From Ooceraea biroi (lineage: Eukaryota; Arthropoda; Insecta; Hymenoptera; Formicidae), in assembly GCF_003672135.1 (NCBI RefSeq), contig NC_039511.1:11248464-11312463 (forward strand): a stretch of 64,000 nt of DNA, given 5' to 3'. This document shows, piece after piece, positions 50,901 to 62,359 of this stretch. The notes below the pieces were generated by a model, which saw only the letters and a list, made by a program, of their open reading frames with translations, ran no database searches and was not told where the DNA came from. Position 1 is the first letter of the stretch; the number at the start of each line of letters is the position of its first letter. The position numbers and the translations under genes are program-made.

Positions 50901-53900
50901 TAATAGGAAGGATCACTGACCTCGCCTTCGACAGACTGTTTTTCGACGGCGCCTTGCAGATACTCTTCAGATACTCGGACGGCTTGAGCAGGATGTTGGA
51001 GTCCGCGTTGGCGAACTTGGGTGGTATGAACGGCAGCACCATGTGCCTGTTTACCAGGTGGGATGCCTGGTTCGCTTTAATTTCGTCCGTGTCCACCGGC
51101 GCACTGGCGGGAGACGGCACTTCCGGCTGCTGCTGATGCTCGCCAGAGGATGATACGTCGGACTTGTTGGTCGCTGTTCCGAGACAGCAGCAGCGTTAGA
51201 GAAACATAGAGACAGTTCCAGGACAGAGAGGGAGAGACAGAAAGAGAAAAAGGGTAAGAGGTAAGCCGAAGTAAAGGAGGTGGGAGAGAGAGAGAGAGAG
51301 AGGGAGAGGGTTCTCGTTATATCCTCCAGCGCCTGGATGACGGTCGTTACCGACGCGGGCAAGTGAAATCTAGGTAAGTATATTATATGCCCGGTGAGCT
51401 CCATGGTCTAGTAAGTGAAGCTACCTCCGCCGAGCATGATCCGCTAACAGTTTAATTAAAGGCTTCGAGGTGTGGGTACGCGCGCAGCCCAAATCGAGAT
51501 CGACGGACGGACCCTGCTTGCCCCCTTCCTCCCTCCTTCCTCGCACTCGGATCGAGGCGAGCTGAATCGGCCTAATTAAGTTGAAGACTCGCGCGCTCGC
51601 GCAGATTAATATCTTCGCCGTCGAAATTAATTCCGGCAGATTCTAACAGTAATTGCCGGCCGTCGTCGTCGATTCAGCTAATTGCCGGCTCGTTCGCCGG
51701 CGACGTGTTCTCGAGCAGATGCGCGGGTGGAACGCGCCGAAAATGTAGGCGCAATTCGCGCGCGGCAACACGCCCGGCCGACCGCCGAGTAATTACCGCG
51801 GCGATAAAGATACGGTAACCGCGGGTTATGGATTTTATGTAACGGAGTTATCGCACTTCCTGGTCGGTAGATTCGTCGACTGCGGGGTCTACGCAGAGTT
51901 GATTTTTTCCTCTCCGCTAAAAATATTACCTAATTGGCGGAGATAATTAAATTGCTAACATATTGTATTAAACGTCGAGAAAACGAACTACGAGCCCAGT
52001 AATGTATTCCGCGAGTAGCGTCATTAAGATAAATTGATTCATTAAATAAAACTCGCGGAGGGAACCGCCACTGAGATATTCCCGGGTCTGATGGTCTTCG
52101 TTGACCGGTAGTCGTAAAACGCCGATTGTTAATAAGACCGCTCGTGCGCGACGTGAACTTTCCGGACGAGATTTCGGTGATGAGGATGATCCTCTTTTCT
52201 TTTAAACGCGAGGATCCGTTCATCATCTCATTGTGAGTAAAGTGAAACTACACTTGATACGTCCTCTCAATCGATATGATCCTATTATAGCGGAAGTAGC
52301 GCGCTTTCTTTCAAGATCTTCGAGATCAACGTCGTCGATTAACGAATGTTAGATTTGAACCGAACACATTCCCCTTTTTTGTATCAAACGCACATGAAAG
52401 TTCAAAGACAAACTACTACTTTCATGCTCGTGGCAATTTTGCAAGGGAGCAAACAGGCATCGAGAAGGAAGTGAGTACCAATCGCGTTTTCTTACCGGTG
52501 GACTCGCTTCTTCCATCATGGCCGCTTCCTCGCGCATCCCTCTTGTCGACATCTGTGTTTGACTTGGCGTTCACGAGGACAACCACCACGTCATCGTCCT
52601 TATCCGGCGGTGGTGGTGGCGGTGGTGGCGGTGGTTTTGATAGACTAAAGGATGGAAATCTTAGTTTAAGTACGATGTGAGAGGAATAATATGAATATTA
52701 TTTTATAATACTAATAATATTAATTATTTATAATATCCTATTGAATTTCTCGATTATTGTTTTGAGTTTTGGCCCTCAAATGGCAGATTTTCTCTGATTA
52801 CTTTGTGTTAGTGAAATTAGAAAATATTCTAAGAAAGACGAATTAGATAATTAGTGAAGGTAAGTTCTGTTGTTCTTATAAGATCGTAGAGAAGATAGTG
52901 TTATTATAGCAATAAATGGTAGCTTTTAATAGCAGATAATAAATTCTTCTAATCTTCTGGAACGAGAGTATTAGGATATTACTGAAGGTAAAACATAGTA
53001 ATAAGAATATACAAAGATCCATAATAACAGGCACCGATAATAAATTAAAATAGTTTGGGATACAAAATTATATTACATAAATCAAAAAGGGCAATGAGAT
53101 TAATTTATCTTATTTGTGTTTGTTTCAAAAACAATTCTTTACTTTCTCACTCTCTACTCACTCTTTTGCCGTATCTAGCTTGATGCTAATTGATTTAACA
53201 ATCTGTTCACTCGTTCGAGCGAATCGCTTGATTCGGGTCGCCCCACTGCGATTATCTACATTTGTTCTGCCGATGCTACTCATTGTCAGAGATTGTTAGT
53301 AAGAAACCTCCGCCCCTAATCCCGTCCACGAAGCGAAACGAATGGTAAAATTAAACGGCGAAAAGGAACGAAACAGATCGGATCACGAAGCAGCGAGCGG
53401 CCTCGCTGGCTCGATCGACTTTCGATCGATCTTTCGTCCTTTTCTTATTGGTACAACTACTTTGATCTGCTCTCGATTCGTCCTACTTACCTAGGTCCGC
53501 CGTTCCCGCTCGTACGAATCTCCTTTTCACTTTCCACCTGCGTGCTGGACGAGTCCTTCCTCTCTATGAACCAAAGCAGAATGGCAAACCGGTCAGTCGC
53601 GTTGATCATTCGCTCTTTTGCATTATTGATCAACCCCGGATTTCGCATAGGATGGCCATAATATCTTTTGTTTTTCATAGAATCGTGAATTTTAATTTGC
53701 ATTTATTAATTTGAATTTTACATCGATCAATCAAACATAAATGTCCATATAAATTTTTATCCACAGCTATAAATGACCAATTAATTGGACTAAAATAATT
53801 AAAATGATTGAAATAAACAAGATCTCCATAGATGCCCGTCAAGCTCCGTAGATTTTGTCAAAAGATCACGCGAATGTATCGGCATTGAAGTCTCCCACAA

Positions 53901-56900
53901 TAATGGTGCGCTTGTGCCGAGTTCAAGCAACGCGCTCTCAGAAATATCCAGGAAGCTAATTTTAGGTATATTCATGACTTGCTGTACTATTTCAGCACAC
54001 TGCACGATTATATATTTTACACGTTGTTTTACCTAATCGCACTTCACTTCACAACAGCTTGATTCATCCCTCAAAATTATTAGCATTTCCGCAATGGATA
54101 CCATGGCCATCCTATAAAGACTTTCGGCGATTTGTCACATACCATGCGAGGTTTCTGCATTTATCTTGCTGCCTGTTTTGCCGATTCGCTCGTTGCTACT
54201 GTGTCGCGACAAAGACGGAGTGGACGTTGTCGAGGATAGGCAGTGGATCTCGCTGCTCATGTTCGAGGACTCGCTAGCGCTGCTGGATCGACTGTATCGT
54301 CTATCGGTTTTCCGGGAACGACTGAAACGATTAAGAACAGTCTGATCGCGTCGCGAATTTGCAATTGTCGAGGATTCGTTTTAATCTAATCCACGATTGC
54401 ATCGCTTATCTGCGAGATAAACGAAGACAACGGCACTGATGCTATTCTCTGTCAGCGCGTCATCCGCGAACGACCATTTCTTTGTGACTACAGGTGTAAT
54501 TTTGTTTGTCATGAGGAGTTGTGTTGTAGTGTTGTCTGTTGGATGTTGATTACTGCATCAGAATTGCTTGGCTTCACGGTCGCTTTATGGTCGATTGATA
54601 TTGTGTTGTGCTGCGCTCATCAAGTTCTCTTTCGACAAACCCGACACGCGATTCGTGGTATTAAGGATGACCTTAATGATATCTGTTTGTGTCAACGTAT
54701 ATTTGTTCGTATGTCTGAACAATTATTTTACGTCATTAATCCTATCCTTTATATTTTATACTTATAATATTTACGTTTCAAATAATCGATTTAAATTACA
54801 AGATTTAATTTAAAGTGCAACATTATTATTATACTCTTGTAATCTTCTTGAAGAAATTAATTTTATACTTCAGAAAATTAATTTTGGATCAATTGTATTC
54901 AACTTTCAAACAGCTGATCAGAAACGTTGAACTCTTCGAACTGTAGTAATTTGTGACACTCTCTTCAACTTAAGGTAATCAAAGATTACCTGCTGTCAGA
55001 GACGTTATCTGTCGACTTTTTGCGCGATGACGAGCCCACGTTGCCAATTTCCTCCTGTCTCACGCAGATCTGCTCGTAAGCGTGATCCTGCGGCTCCTTC
55101 GCGATCTCCGAGCGAGCCGCATGTCCGTTGCTGGGATGCGGCCGGCCGACAAATCCGCCGTTGTTGATGTGCACGTCCACTTTCACTGAAAGCCAAAGCC
55201 TCGCTTGGAATATACGCATTGCGCACGAGAAAATGTACGGCGAGACGTGCCGTGTAAGGTACTTTTCACGTCAAATATCTCACCCGAATTCTTTAAAATC
55301 TTGAACCTGTCTTTGCAAAGCTCAATACGGTCCAAGCCGTCGATTGAAACTTTGATCAATAGATCAAAGTTTCCCGAGATCTAATTTCTTTAATTTTGTA
55401 CTTTTTTATTTTATTATTTTAACTTTAAAGTAAGAATTTAAAAATCCTGGTCTCATTTTGTTTTTTAATTTAGATCTTTTTTCTGTTACATCTCGACGGT
55501 GTTGTGCATTACGAGATGCTGGAACTCGCCGAGACTCGCCTCGATGAGTCCGTCGATCGCGTTTCTTATTACTCTTACTCATTAAGAGCCGCTGCAGTGT
55601 AACGGCTTAACGGTATCCGCGGTAAATCGCGCGCGAGTCTTTAACCCGGTTTTGCGAAATGCGTGTGTTGCGACGCACGTAGCTTTTTTCGCCGACAGTT
55701 ACCGAAATATTTCTCCTTCTTTCTTTCTTCGACATGATGAGCCGTGAGAAATTTTCTGCACGTTAGTCATATGCCGCCTCCGTAAAATTCATGATTAAAT
55801 TTATTGTCCGCAAAGAGAGACGAATAGGAGGGAGAACCGTTAATTAAAATTCTGATGTAGTATTCCATAAAACTAGAATTCACATATGTGTGATTTTCAT
55901 ATTTAATCGATTAACTGATATTTGCCGGTGAGAAATGTATCCTAGTTTCTTCCTAGAGATTCGATACGAAGATCGATATGTTATTGATACATATGAAATG
56001 GAAGCAGATGGTACCGGTTTAATCAAGATACTAGACTTTGTAAATATCGTCGGGGAGAGCGAAAGAGAGACAGGGAGATCGACAATGCCGAACATCGGAT
56101 GCGAATCGAGGTCATCCTGGAGCCGCAGCAATCGTCGAGAGCTGACAGAGCACACAGGGTGTCTCGGAGTCACTGTTTTATTTTGTACATAAATAATTTT
56201 GACGTTTGATCGATAAAAAATGCGCCTGCTCTGTAAATTCGGGTTGCACATCTCTTTTTTAGTTTTTCCATATTTAATATGTTTCAACAATTAGAATTTG
56301 AATTTCTGTTCTTGAGAGCAATCTGCCTTCTCATAAAGTTTTCTATTATTCTATAATTTTTATTACTCCACAATTAATTATTGAAAACATTCAGTTTTTA
56401 TCAGATTGAATATCTTGAGCATTACGGAAATCTGTCGAGGCAAATCGAGATTCACAAGTTGGTCAATAATGAATAATACATGTTCAATAATTAATGACTA
56501 ACAAATTTAAATAATATCTGGCAAAGCCTCTTCACTTTCGACGGCTGATGGCAGGATATTTCCAGGACACCATGTGTATAGTACGTGTTATAACGTAGCG
56601 ATGAAATATCTGGGACGTGCTACTTACCAGTTAGAGTCTCGTCTTTCCTCTCCGTCACATGACGCTGCTCTGTCGCTGCGACGCCGTTCCGCAGCTTCTC
56701 GGCGTCGCCGAACAGCCTAGTGATCCTGGTGTAGACGAGGTCGTGCGGACTGTGCAGGTAGAAGGACTCAGTGTCCTTGGGCTTTGGCGGTTCGCCAATG
56801 TACGCACTCATGGGATTGATGTAGATGCCATCCCGTGGCCGAGAACCCGGCGGATGCAGGAAGAACGGCTCTTGAAACATCCCGCAGCCGCGCAATGAGC

Positions 56901-57433
56901 ACTATAACACGTTTCAATGAGATCCGTAGCGTTAAACATGTGCACTCTTTTGAAATTTTAAAACGAAATAATAAGCTTTGAATTAAAACATATTTTTCGT
57001 AATAGAAACAGAAATCTCATGGAATAATTTCAAGGGGTGAATGTGAATAATGAATATGACTTTTATAGTAATTTTTTAGAGAGATGAATAAAATATATAA
57101 TTAAAATAAAGAGAGAATATTAAATTCAAAAAATTTAGAAATAAATTCTTCACCTTTAACATGATCTTAAAAAGATTCTCTTAAACAGGAAGAGTTTCTG
57201 AATTTTTGCTCTAAATAAGTTTTTGATGTTATCTGCGATTATTTATACTTAAAAAAGTAAAAGTTCTGCATTCTTTATGAAAAGTATGGAAACTCTAAGT
57301 TTACCTTCTCGATAGAGCTCGCGACGCAGCTGCACGTGGTGGTGTCGCTCATGTGGCCTGAATAATCCGACCCGGTGCGATCCCTGGCCATCTTCGGGGT
57401 GGCATTAGGAGGTGGAGGCTTGCCGGTCTCCTG
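47728..57433 (-). CDS. f: Espin / forked-like actin-bundling protein, C-terminal part (gene continues upstream)
   Basis: Eleven minus-strand exons join without a phase conflict into 738 codons plus stop: 57305-57433, 56628-56901, 54990-55185, 54143-54321, 53491-53563, 52496-52644, 50921-51173, 49553-49908, 49075-49250, 48703-48893 and 47728-47968. Domains in order are a TMxAP-less Ser-rich N-terminal segment; a proline run of ten (about residue 290); a second proline run; a WH2-like stretch ending LRRT (about residue 515); a DLIAELKRTKD...GIKKLK stretch resembling a second WH2; and a C-terminal module with IPIWKRQMLARK and IPPWKRQLLAKK flanking a charged helix. That tandem W-K-R-Q-x-L-x-K pattern is the espin/forked actin-bundling module. 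In Drosophila, forked cross-links actin in bristles. Ankyrin repeats of long family members are not in the window, so the first exon here is internal. No internal stops are present. Confidence 0.78.
48703..48893 (-). CDS. f: Forked-like exon J, espin-type actin-bundling module
   Basis: The acceptor is TTTATAG and the donor is AAAGAG|GTATGA. It encodes IPEKDSSGNVIPIWKRQMLA, a charged single helix (RKAAERAKKELEEQIAKENE), then IPPWKRQLLAKKDNDEK. Two W-K-R-Q-[ML]-L-[AK]-[RK]-K repeats around an E/K-rich helix are the diagnostic espin/forked feature. Confidence 0.87.
49075..49250 (-). CDS. f: Forked-like exon I, WH2-like helix
   Basis: The acceptor is GATTTTAG and the donor is CCAA|GTAAGT. It encodes SEPFFVQKTDLIAELKRTKD, then IPGIKKLKVERAQVEKTQEK and NLISEINKAFSVTNFVDQ. 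The L-I-A-E-L-K ... G-I-K-K-L-K arrangement is amphipathic and resembles a WH2 or espin actin-binding segment. Confidence 0.82.
49553..49908 (-). CDS. f: Forked-like exon H, acidic and proline tracts plus WH2-like motif
   Basis: The acceptor is GCTCGCAG and the donor is AACG|GTAAGT. An acidic run (GEEEEADEEGEEG) is followed by GPPPPPLSPLQQR, an N/S/T linker, and TISIQDLTSIQLRRTGTK. The last resembles a WH2 actin-monomer-binding helix with its L-[KR]-[KR]-T end. It closes with APPPRSVSMTN. Confidence 0.8.
50921..51173 (-). CDS. f: Forked-like exon G
   Basis: The acceptor is CGGAACAG and the donor is GCGAG|GTCAGT. It encodes ATNKSDVSSSGEHQQQPEVP, then KANQASHLVNRHMVLPFIPP, KFANADSNILLKPSEYLKSI and CKAPSKNSLSKAR. 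The segment around FIPPKF...LLKPSEYLKSI looks ordered and conserved compared with the flanks. A long CT-repeat lies about 110-140 bases upstream of the acceptor. Confidence 0.76.
51283..51310. repeat. (AG)n microsatellite in forked-like intron 6
   Basis: Read on the gene's strand this is a CT run about 110-140 bases upstream of the exon G acceptor, within a longer pyrimidine-rich stretch. Confidence 0.9.
51430..51850. other. CpG-rich intronic block in the forked-like gene
   Basis: About 400 bases of markedly CpG-rich DNA inside intron 6, with taattgccgg twice (near 51650 and 51680) and several aattaatt/gattaat motifs. It has no coding signal. It could be an intronic enhancer or internal promoter (inference). 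Confidence 0.35.
52496..52644 (-). CDS. f: Forked-like exon F, poly-proline tract
   Basis: The acceptor is CCTTTAG and the donor is CCACCG|GTAAG. LSK is followed by ten prolines and DKDDDVVVVLVNAKSNTDVD. The proline run comes from mixed CCA/CCG codons and may bind profilin or SH3 partners, as in espins (inference). Confidence 0.75.
53491..53563 (-). CDS. f: Forked-like exon E, short linker
   Basis: This exon of 73 bases has acceptor GTTCATAG and donor CCTAG|GTAAGT. It encodes RKDSSSTQVESEKEIRTSGN and GGP. It is recognised only by strong splice sites and the exact phase relation with its neighbours. Its small size makes it a candidate for alternative use, although 73 bases is not a multiple of three and skipping would shift the frame. 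Confidence 0.65.
54143..54321 (-). CDS. f: Forked-like exon D, Arg/Ser-rich
   Basis: The acceptor is CGTTTCAG and the donor is CATG|GTATGT. Its 59 full codons are rich in serine and arginine (SRSRKTDRRYSRSSSASESS), then SSTTSTPSLSRHSSNERIG. The composition suggests a disordered, phosphorylatable linker. Split codons match exons C and E. Confidence 0.72.
54990..55185 (-). CDS. f: Forked-like exon C
   Basis: The acceptor is GGCTTTCAG and the donor is AGCAG|GTAATC. It encodes KVDVHINNGGFVGRPHPSNG, followed by a charged stretch ending STDNVSDS. No domain is recognised. It is assigned to the gene by matching split codons on both sides (Val and Ser). Confidence 0.7.
56628..56901 (-). CDS. f: Forked-like exon B
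   Basis: The acceptor is GTTATAG and the donor is ACTG|GTAAGT. It starts CSLRGCGMFQEPFFLHPPG and continues through INPMSAYIGEPPKPKD and SPHDLVYTRITRLFGDAEKL. The E-P-F-F segment recurs in exon I (EPFFVQKTD), hinting at a short repeated motif. Phase 0 in, phase 1 out; the next exon completes valine. Confidence 0.72.
57305..57433 (-). CDS. f: Forked-like exon A (most upstream exon visible), tandem acceptor
   Basis: The acceptor region reads ...GACATGTAGCAG, a TAG-CAG tandem (NAGNAG). The exon can therefore begin at 57433 (extra Gln) or 57430. The donor is GAG AAG|GTAAAC. It encodes ETGKPPPPNATPKMARDRTG, then SDYSGHMSDTTTCSCVASSIEK, in phase 0 at both ends. Upstream exons were not found in the remaining 6.5 kb. 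Confidence 0.65.
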
Positions 57434-57614
57434 CTACATGTCGGAGCAAACAGAAAACGATTAGAACCGTTTGCTGGAAATTGCTGCAGATCCATTAGAT
57501 CGGAATGATCCTGATCTTAGCCGCGGAAATCTGTCGCGGAAGCGATCGCCTCTTCCTTATTGCGCGACTAACACCGGCAACACCTGTGCCTCTTTACTCT
57601 GTCTTTCTCGATTT

Positions 57615-57655
57615 TCTCTCTATCTATCTCTCTTTCTCTTTCTCTCTCTCTCTCC
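57615..57655. repeat. Pyrimidine repeat (TC)n with TATC units
   Basis: Low-complexity tc/tatc run just upstream (gene sense) of forked-like exon A. Confidence 0.85.
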
Positions 57656-60600
57656 TGCTCCCTCGATGTACCGCAACCGATTGCATTTGTCGAACTCTAT
57701 GTTTGCGGGCTCGCGATAATCTCCGTTGCTTAATAGCGATTACCTACGGTTGCGCAAAGGACTGGGTCTGACCTCGTTCAGAGGAGTTTGCTCCGGGGGA
57801 AAAACGCCGATGATTCGGCGAACGTCGCGAGAACGGGGGCTATTGTTGCGAGAGGATGCAATTACTTAGAGACCTTGCGTATACGAGCGGCTCACAATGA
57901 AAACGGCGGAAAGTAGAAGCGAGTGCGCGCTGAATCCAATTAATATGCAGCTCTATGTAGTTTATATGCGAGATCAAGCGGAAAGATTTATTCTTCTCTT
58001 GCGGAGTAGAGAAATGGAAAAAATTGAAATTAATTAATTGTAATTTAGAACATAATATTGCGGAATAGGAAATAACTCGACGATTAGGTTTTTTTATATC
58101 TAACATATTAATTTCCATGTATAATACTTAGAAAAAACATATTAATTTCTGTTTTCTATATAGCAGACTATACCATGCTATCTCCGACTATCCAAATAGT
58201 TTTTACGGTAAATGTCATGATTAAACCGAGGCAGTATGGTGATAGATCGACGAGATCGTGAAAGGAAAGCGTAATTAATTCGCGGAATGTCGTGCAATAT
58301 CGATAAAACATTTGGTTCCGGATTAACTTATTTCAACGTGATAAAATATAAGCGAAGCGGTCCGTTATAACGATTTGCGCGCGGCTAATGCCGACGCCTT
58401 CTTATCCATCATTTTGATCGAAGAGGAAGGGGAAAAACGAGTTGGATCCAACTGGATTCATATGATCCAGAACGGCGTGTCGTGGAATATTTAACAGAAT
58501 CTTGGCGGGACTGTTTTATCGTCATGAGCTTTTACGTTGCCGCGGCCAGAGAGCCGGATTATTTTGTAGCGTTTCGTTAGACTGGTAGCTCCGCTGGCGC
58601 GCTAATTAGATTATACCGTAAGCTAGCCGGGCTTGTAACTCCCTTTTCGCGTAATTCCGTGTACGTGGAAATTGCACGGCGTCGCTCTCGTTTCGTTGAG
58701 GTGAAACCGCGTGTCGATGCAGCGCGAGATTCCGCGCTCGCGCGGCCGATTATGCTGATCATATGTTCCCGAACATCTTTCATCAGGCTTTTCACAACGT
58801 AAGAATATCTACGAGAGAGATATGTGAAAGGAAGTTATATCCTTAAACGTAAATCTTGGTTCGTTTATTTATTTAGCGTCATTGTTGTAAGATTGATTAA
58901 TGTTAAACAATTTATTAACGACAATTAATGAAAATGTGTTTCGTGTAATTAATAAAAATTTTGCAACATAATATACGATTCATTATAAGGTAATAATCTT
59001 CAAGATAGTTTGATAAAATATTGAATGTAAGAAACTATAAGTGTCAATATAATAATTTTTGTTATTTTTTAAAGCTCTTTCGAAAGTCGTAGCGTTGCGA
59101 TTCCCTGTACATTGTACTTGTGTTGTTATGTAAATTCGTACGTGATATGCTTAATGCTTAAATGGCGTAATTGGGTCGCGTGACGAAAGAAGGAAACGAA
59201 AGAGGAGTGCGCGAGATCGCGTAAGAAAAGATTCGTCTCTATGGTGTTGCGATAAAAGTGACAAATCTCGTTCGGCCAGGCGAGAAAGTGGTATTTATAT
59301 GACCGTATATTCTAATTTCTGAGTCGTCCGCGAAGAGAAATTTGCATCACGAGATCTCTCGCCGTACATGTTAAATGTGGATCAAGCAGCCTCTCGTAAT
59401 TGCTATATCGCTAATCGTAAAATAAATTTATAAGTATGTGAAATTTTTAGTTTCTTTTACAAAGAAACAGTTTGAATTTCTAATTACTTAATTTACTTAC
59501 GTTTATTCTGAAATTGGTAAAAGAAACTAATTTGCCCATAGCTTTTCTTTTTTAGAAACAAAGAGATCTTGTTTTTATTTTAACTCTTTTGCATGAATAT
59601 CTTTCCTTCAATTCTTTTTATATTGAGTAGAAATGCAGTTGTAATTTGTTTGCAGTTTGTTACATTTCTTGCCTCTTCCAGCGGAATATCTTGCGTGAGA
59701 CAAATTGCCATTTGAAACCTTACGGAGTTATGAGAATGTATCGTAATAAAAAGTACGATAAATGATCATAACGACAGACTAATGTCACCGGTCCGCGATG
59801 GGCACTATCCCGGAAAAAGTGTCCGTTCACGCGAGTTTTTTCTCCGTGACGTGTATTCCGTTGCGTTATGCGCCAACGACACGCTTTTCGCCTAACCGGG
59901 TGAAGGACGAAAGAAAACTGAACGCGGTGCAGATTTTCAGTTAGGATTCATTGGGATTCATAGAATACAGAGTATACGAACAAAATAAATCTACAAATAA
60001 ACAAATTTACACATTTTTCTTTTAATTTCTTAACTATTTATATTATTACCAAAAGAGAGACAGAGAAAGATTACGGGCAATTATGACAATGAATCCTTTA
60101 GGTTGGCGTGATCACGCGAAGATCTTCTCTTCTTGACAATTAAATTGCCACGTGAGATTACTTTAATAATCAGTTTATTACTCATAATTGTGAGTGACGT
60201 TTAATGCACCTTTCTTACTTGTGACTAATCGTAATAATCATTCTGCTATTCCATACTTTTACCATAAATCATCGATCAAAGTAGGTAAACTTGTGTGGGC
60301 GATGACGAACGTTAGAAAGCCGTGGATTTACAATCGTTACATTTTTATTGACGGATCGGTGATTTTAGACACGCATCAAGTCAAATGTGTCGGTCTTGAG
60401 AAAGTCGACAAAAACTGCCTCCTTTTAGTTTCGCTTGAAAATGATTATAACAGATTTTAATTTTTATATTTATTATTATCCATATTAATATGATATCAAT
60501 AGATAAAACTGTTAAAAATAGACTACTTCAAGATATTCAAGAGTATTTAGAAAGACTTTGCAAATATCTAGTAAAGTAATTAATAAACGCCTTCTTTTAA

Positions 60601-60873
60601 ATCAACTAATAAATTAAATTAAATTAATGAAAAACCGAGCGGAGATTAATGTAAATATAAATGAAAAACTCGTATTGGACTGCAGTTTTTACAATTATCT
60701 ATTTAACTTTTTAGTTAAATAGATTCTTACGTGAATGCTTCTTCTGTGCGAATATCCTTTATTTCTTTCTGAATTCCTAAATGTCTTTTTCTGAACTGCG
60801 ATATTACTATCTTTTATTTTTAAATTTGCGGAATTCCCATTGTTGCAGATAGTGTTTTAAAACGCGCATTAAT

Positions 60874-60899
60874 CGTTATGTCGCGTTATGTCGCGTTAT
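60874..60899. repeat. 10-bp tandem repeat (gttatgtcgc), about 2.5 copies
   Basis: Short perfect tandem duplication with no associated gene. Confidence 0.8.
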
Positions 60900-61454
60900 C
60901 AGCCGCGATGAATGCACTGTAGTGTCTCTTATCTTTGCAGGCGTATTCGCAGATGTTAGACGTTCAAGGCGATACACGAAGAAAGATCAGAAGCTCGGTA
61001 TAGTACTGACCTGCGCAAGGTCGAGCTGCTCACCCCGCAGTTAAGATTTCGCTTCATTCACAACAGATAAATGTCACTGCACTCAGTCGAGCGTAGCAGT
61101 CAAATCGTGAATGAAATCTGCATTATGAAGAGAGACAGTTTTCTCGGGTATATAAAAATCTGCCAAGTCAAACTCACCAAAAATCCATTCTGTACTTACT
61201 AAAAGACACTACAATGCAAAAGATTTTAAATATTTGTTTAAGATTCAGAGAAAGTACACGGTGACGTTCTTCTATACGCTGCCGTGTCCCACGTGATATT
61301 ACAAAGGCGGTTGCTTCCGGTACTTCGCGTTAAACCATTTTATATTAGCGAAATTTCAAGTTAGAACACCGTTAAGTCCGTGAGAGAATAAGTGTGTCAC
61401 AGTGTGTCGGATTAAATGATCATAATCGAAAAGAATTCGCCATTCGCCCGAGTT

Positions 61455-61518
61455 ATGGTTTCAGATATCGGTTCAGATACAACCTTTTACTCCGATCTTC
61501 GACGCGGATCAGTTGCAG
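61455..61518 (+). CDS. Candidate first coding exon of an unknown plus-strand gene
   Basis: ATGG opens 21 codons (MVSDIGSDTTFYSDLRRGSV, then A) and one base, ending at CAG|GTAAGT, a near-perfect donor. No downstream exon could be linked within the window. It may instead be a non-coding leader exon, since the ATCAGTTGCAG just before the donor resembles an arthropod initiator. Confidence 0.22.
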
Positions 61519-62359
61519 GTAAGTACGTACTTCCTATTACACGCATGAACGTTCGCACTACTCGTTACAAGTGAAAAGTAGCAGCTATTAGATTTGCACG
61601 CAAAACCGGATCGTACGATAGAAACCGCGACTCACCGTTACAGCGGGGCGATTTTACAGCTAACTTTCAAGTCGTCCTTCTGACGTCAGCGTTAGAATCG
61701 ATCCTCATCATTTCAAATTGTTAAACATTGTTAAAATCTGCTGAATCGTTTTGTCTTTGAGCTTTCCATTGCAAATTCTCACGAAGATGTCGAAACAGAA
61801 ATGTTTCTCCTAAGGAAATATATTCAACGCGGAAATAACAAATTCTGCAAGATTCTTATTGTTAACAATCAACGACAGCTTCCCAAGGCTATATACATAA
61901 TACATCACGTTGAAAACGTGTGTGACCATGAAGAGAGCTCAGCACAATGCCAAACGTACTGTCTCTCTCGAGAGCGCGACGAGTAATGCCTACGGCATTA
62001 CGGTACTTATGGATTACGGTTCACTTACATATACACCCATGCAAAACCGGATTTCGCTGTCGATGTATAACGTCGGAAACCAAAAGTCTCAAATCGCCCT
62101 TAGTACGTCGTTTAAGGAAGTCCGCTCCAGCAGAAGAAGATTCCGCCGGATCCTCCCGTCCATCTATCGGAACGCACGCTCCGCTGTCCTAGTTCGAACC
62201 AGACCAAGGCTCACCGAGATTGGCGCCGTCAAGGCCGTTCACGAGTGCCCAGGAGCAGAGGCAACGGTACTTCCGTTTTGCGTCAGTCCCTTGCACTCCC
62301 GAATTTCACCGTGCTCGAGACGAATCGGTCTTGGGTTCTCTTCCGGAAACTTTCCCGGA

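Larger units (their letters stand above)
57434..62350. other. No recognised gene; probably an intron or upstream DNA of the forked-like gene
   Basis: Mostly AT-rich. Exon A has an upstream acceptor, so transcription on the minus strand must cross at least part of this stretch. I found no ankyrin-like exon. A plus-strand candidate exon (61455-61518) is listed separately. Confidence 0.5.

Noticed and set aside
55880..56290. 136-codon minus-strand frame in intron 2 of the forked-like gene
   Set aside because: Exons B and C already join in phase without it, and the translation resembles no protein I know. A cassette exon is not excluded but is unsupported.
62180..62260. GGTTCGAAC on the minus strand, resembling a tRNA B-box
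   Set aside because: No A-box at the right distance and no cloverleaf could be drawn. The same holds for a similar word near 42412.
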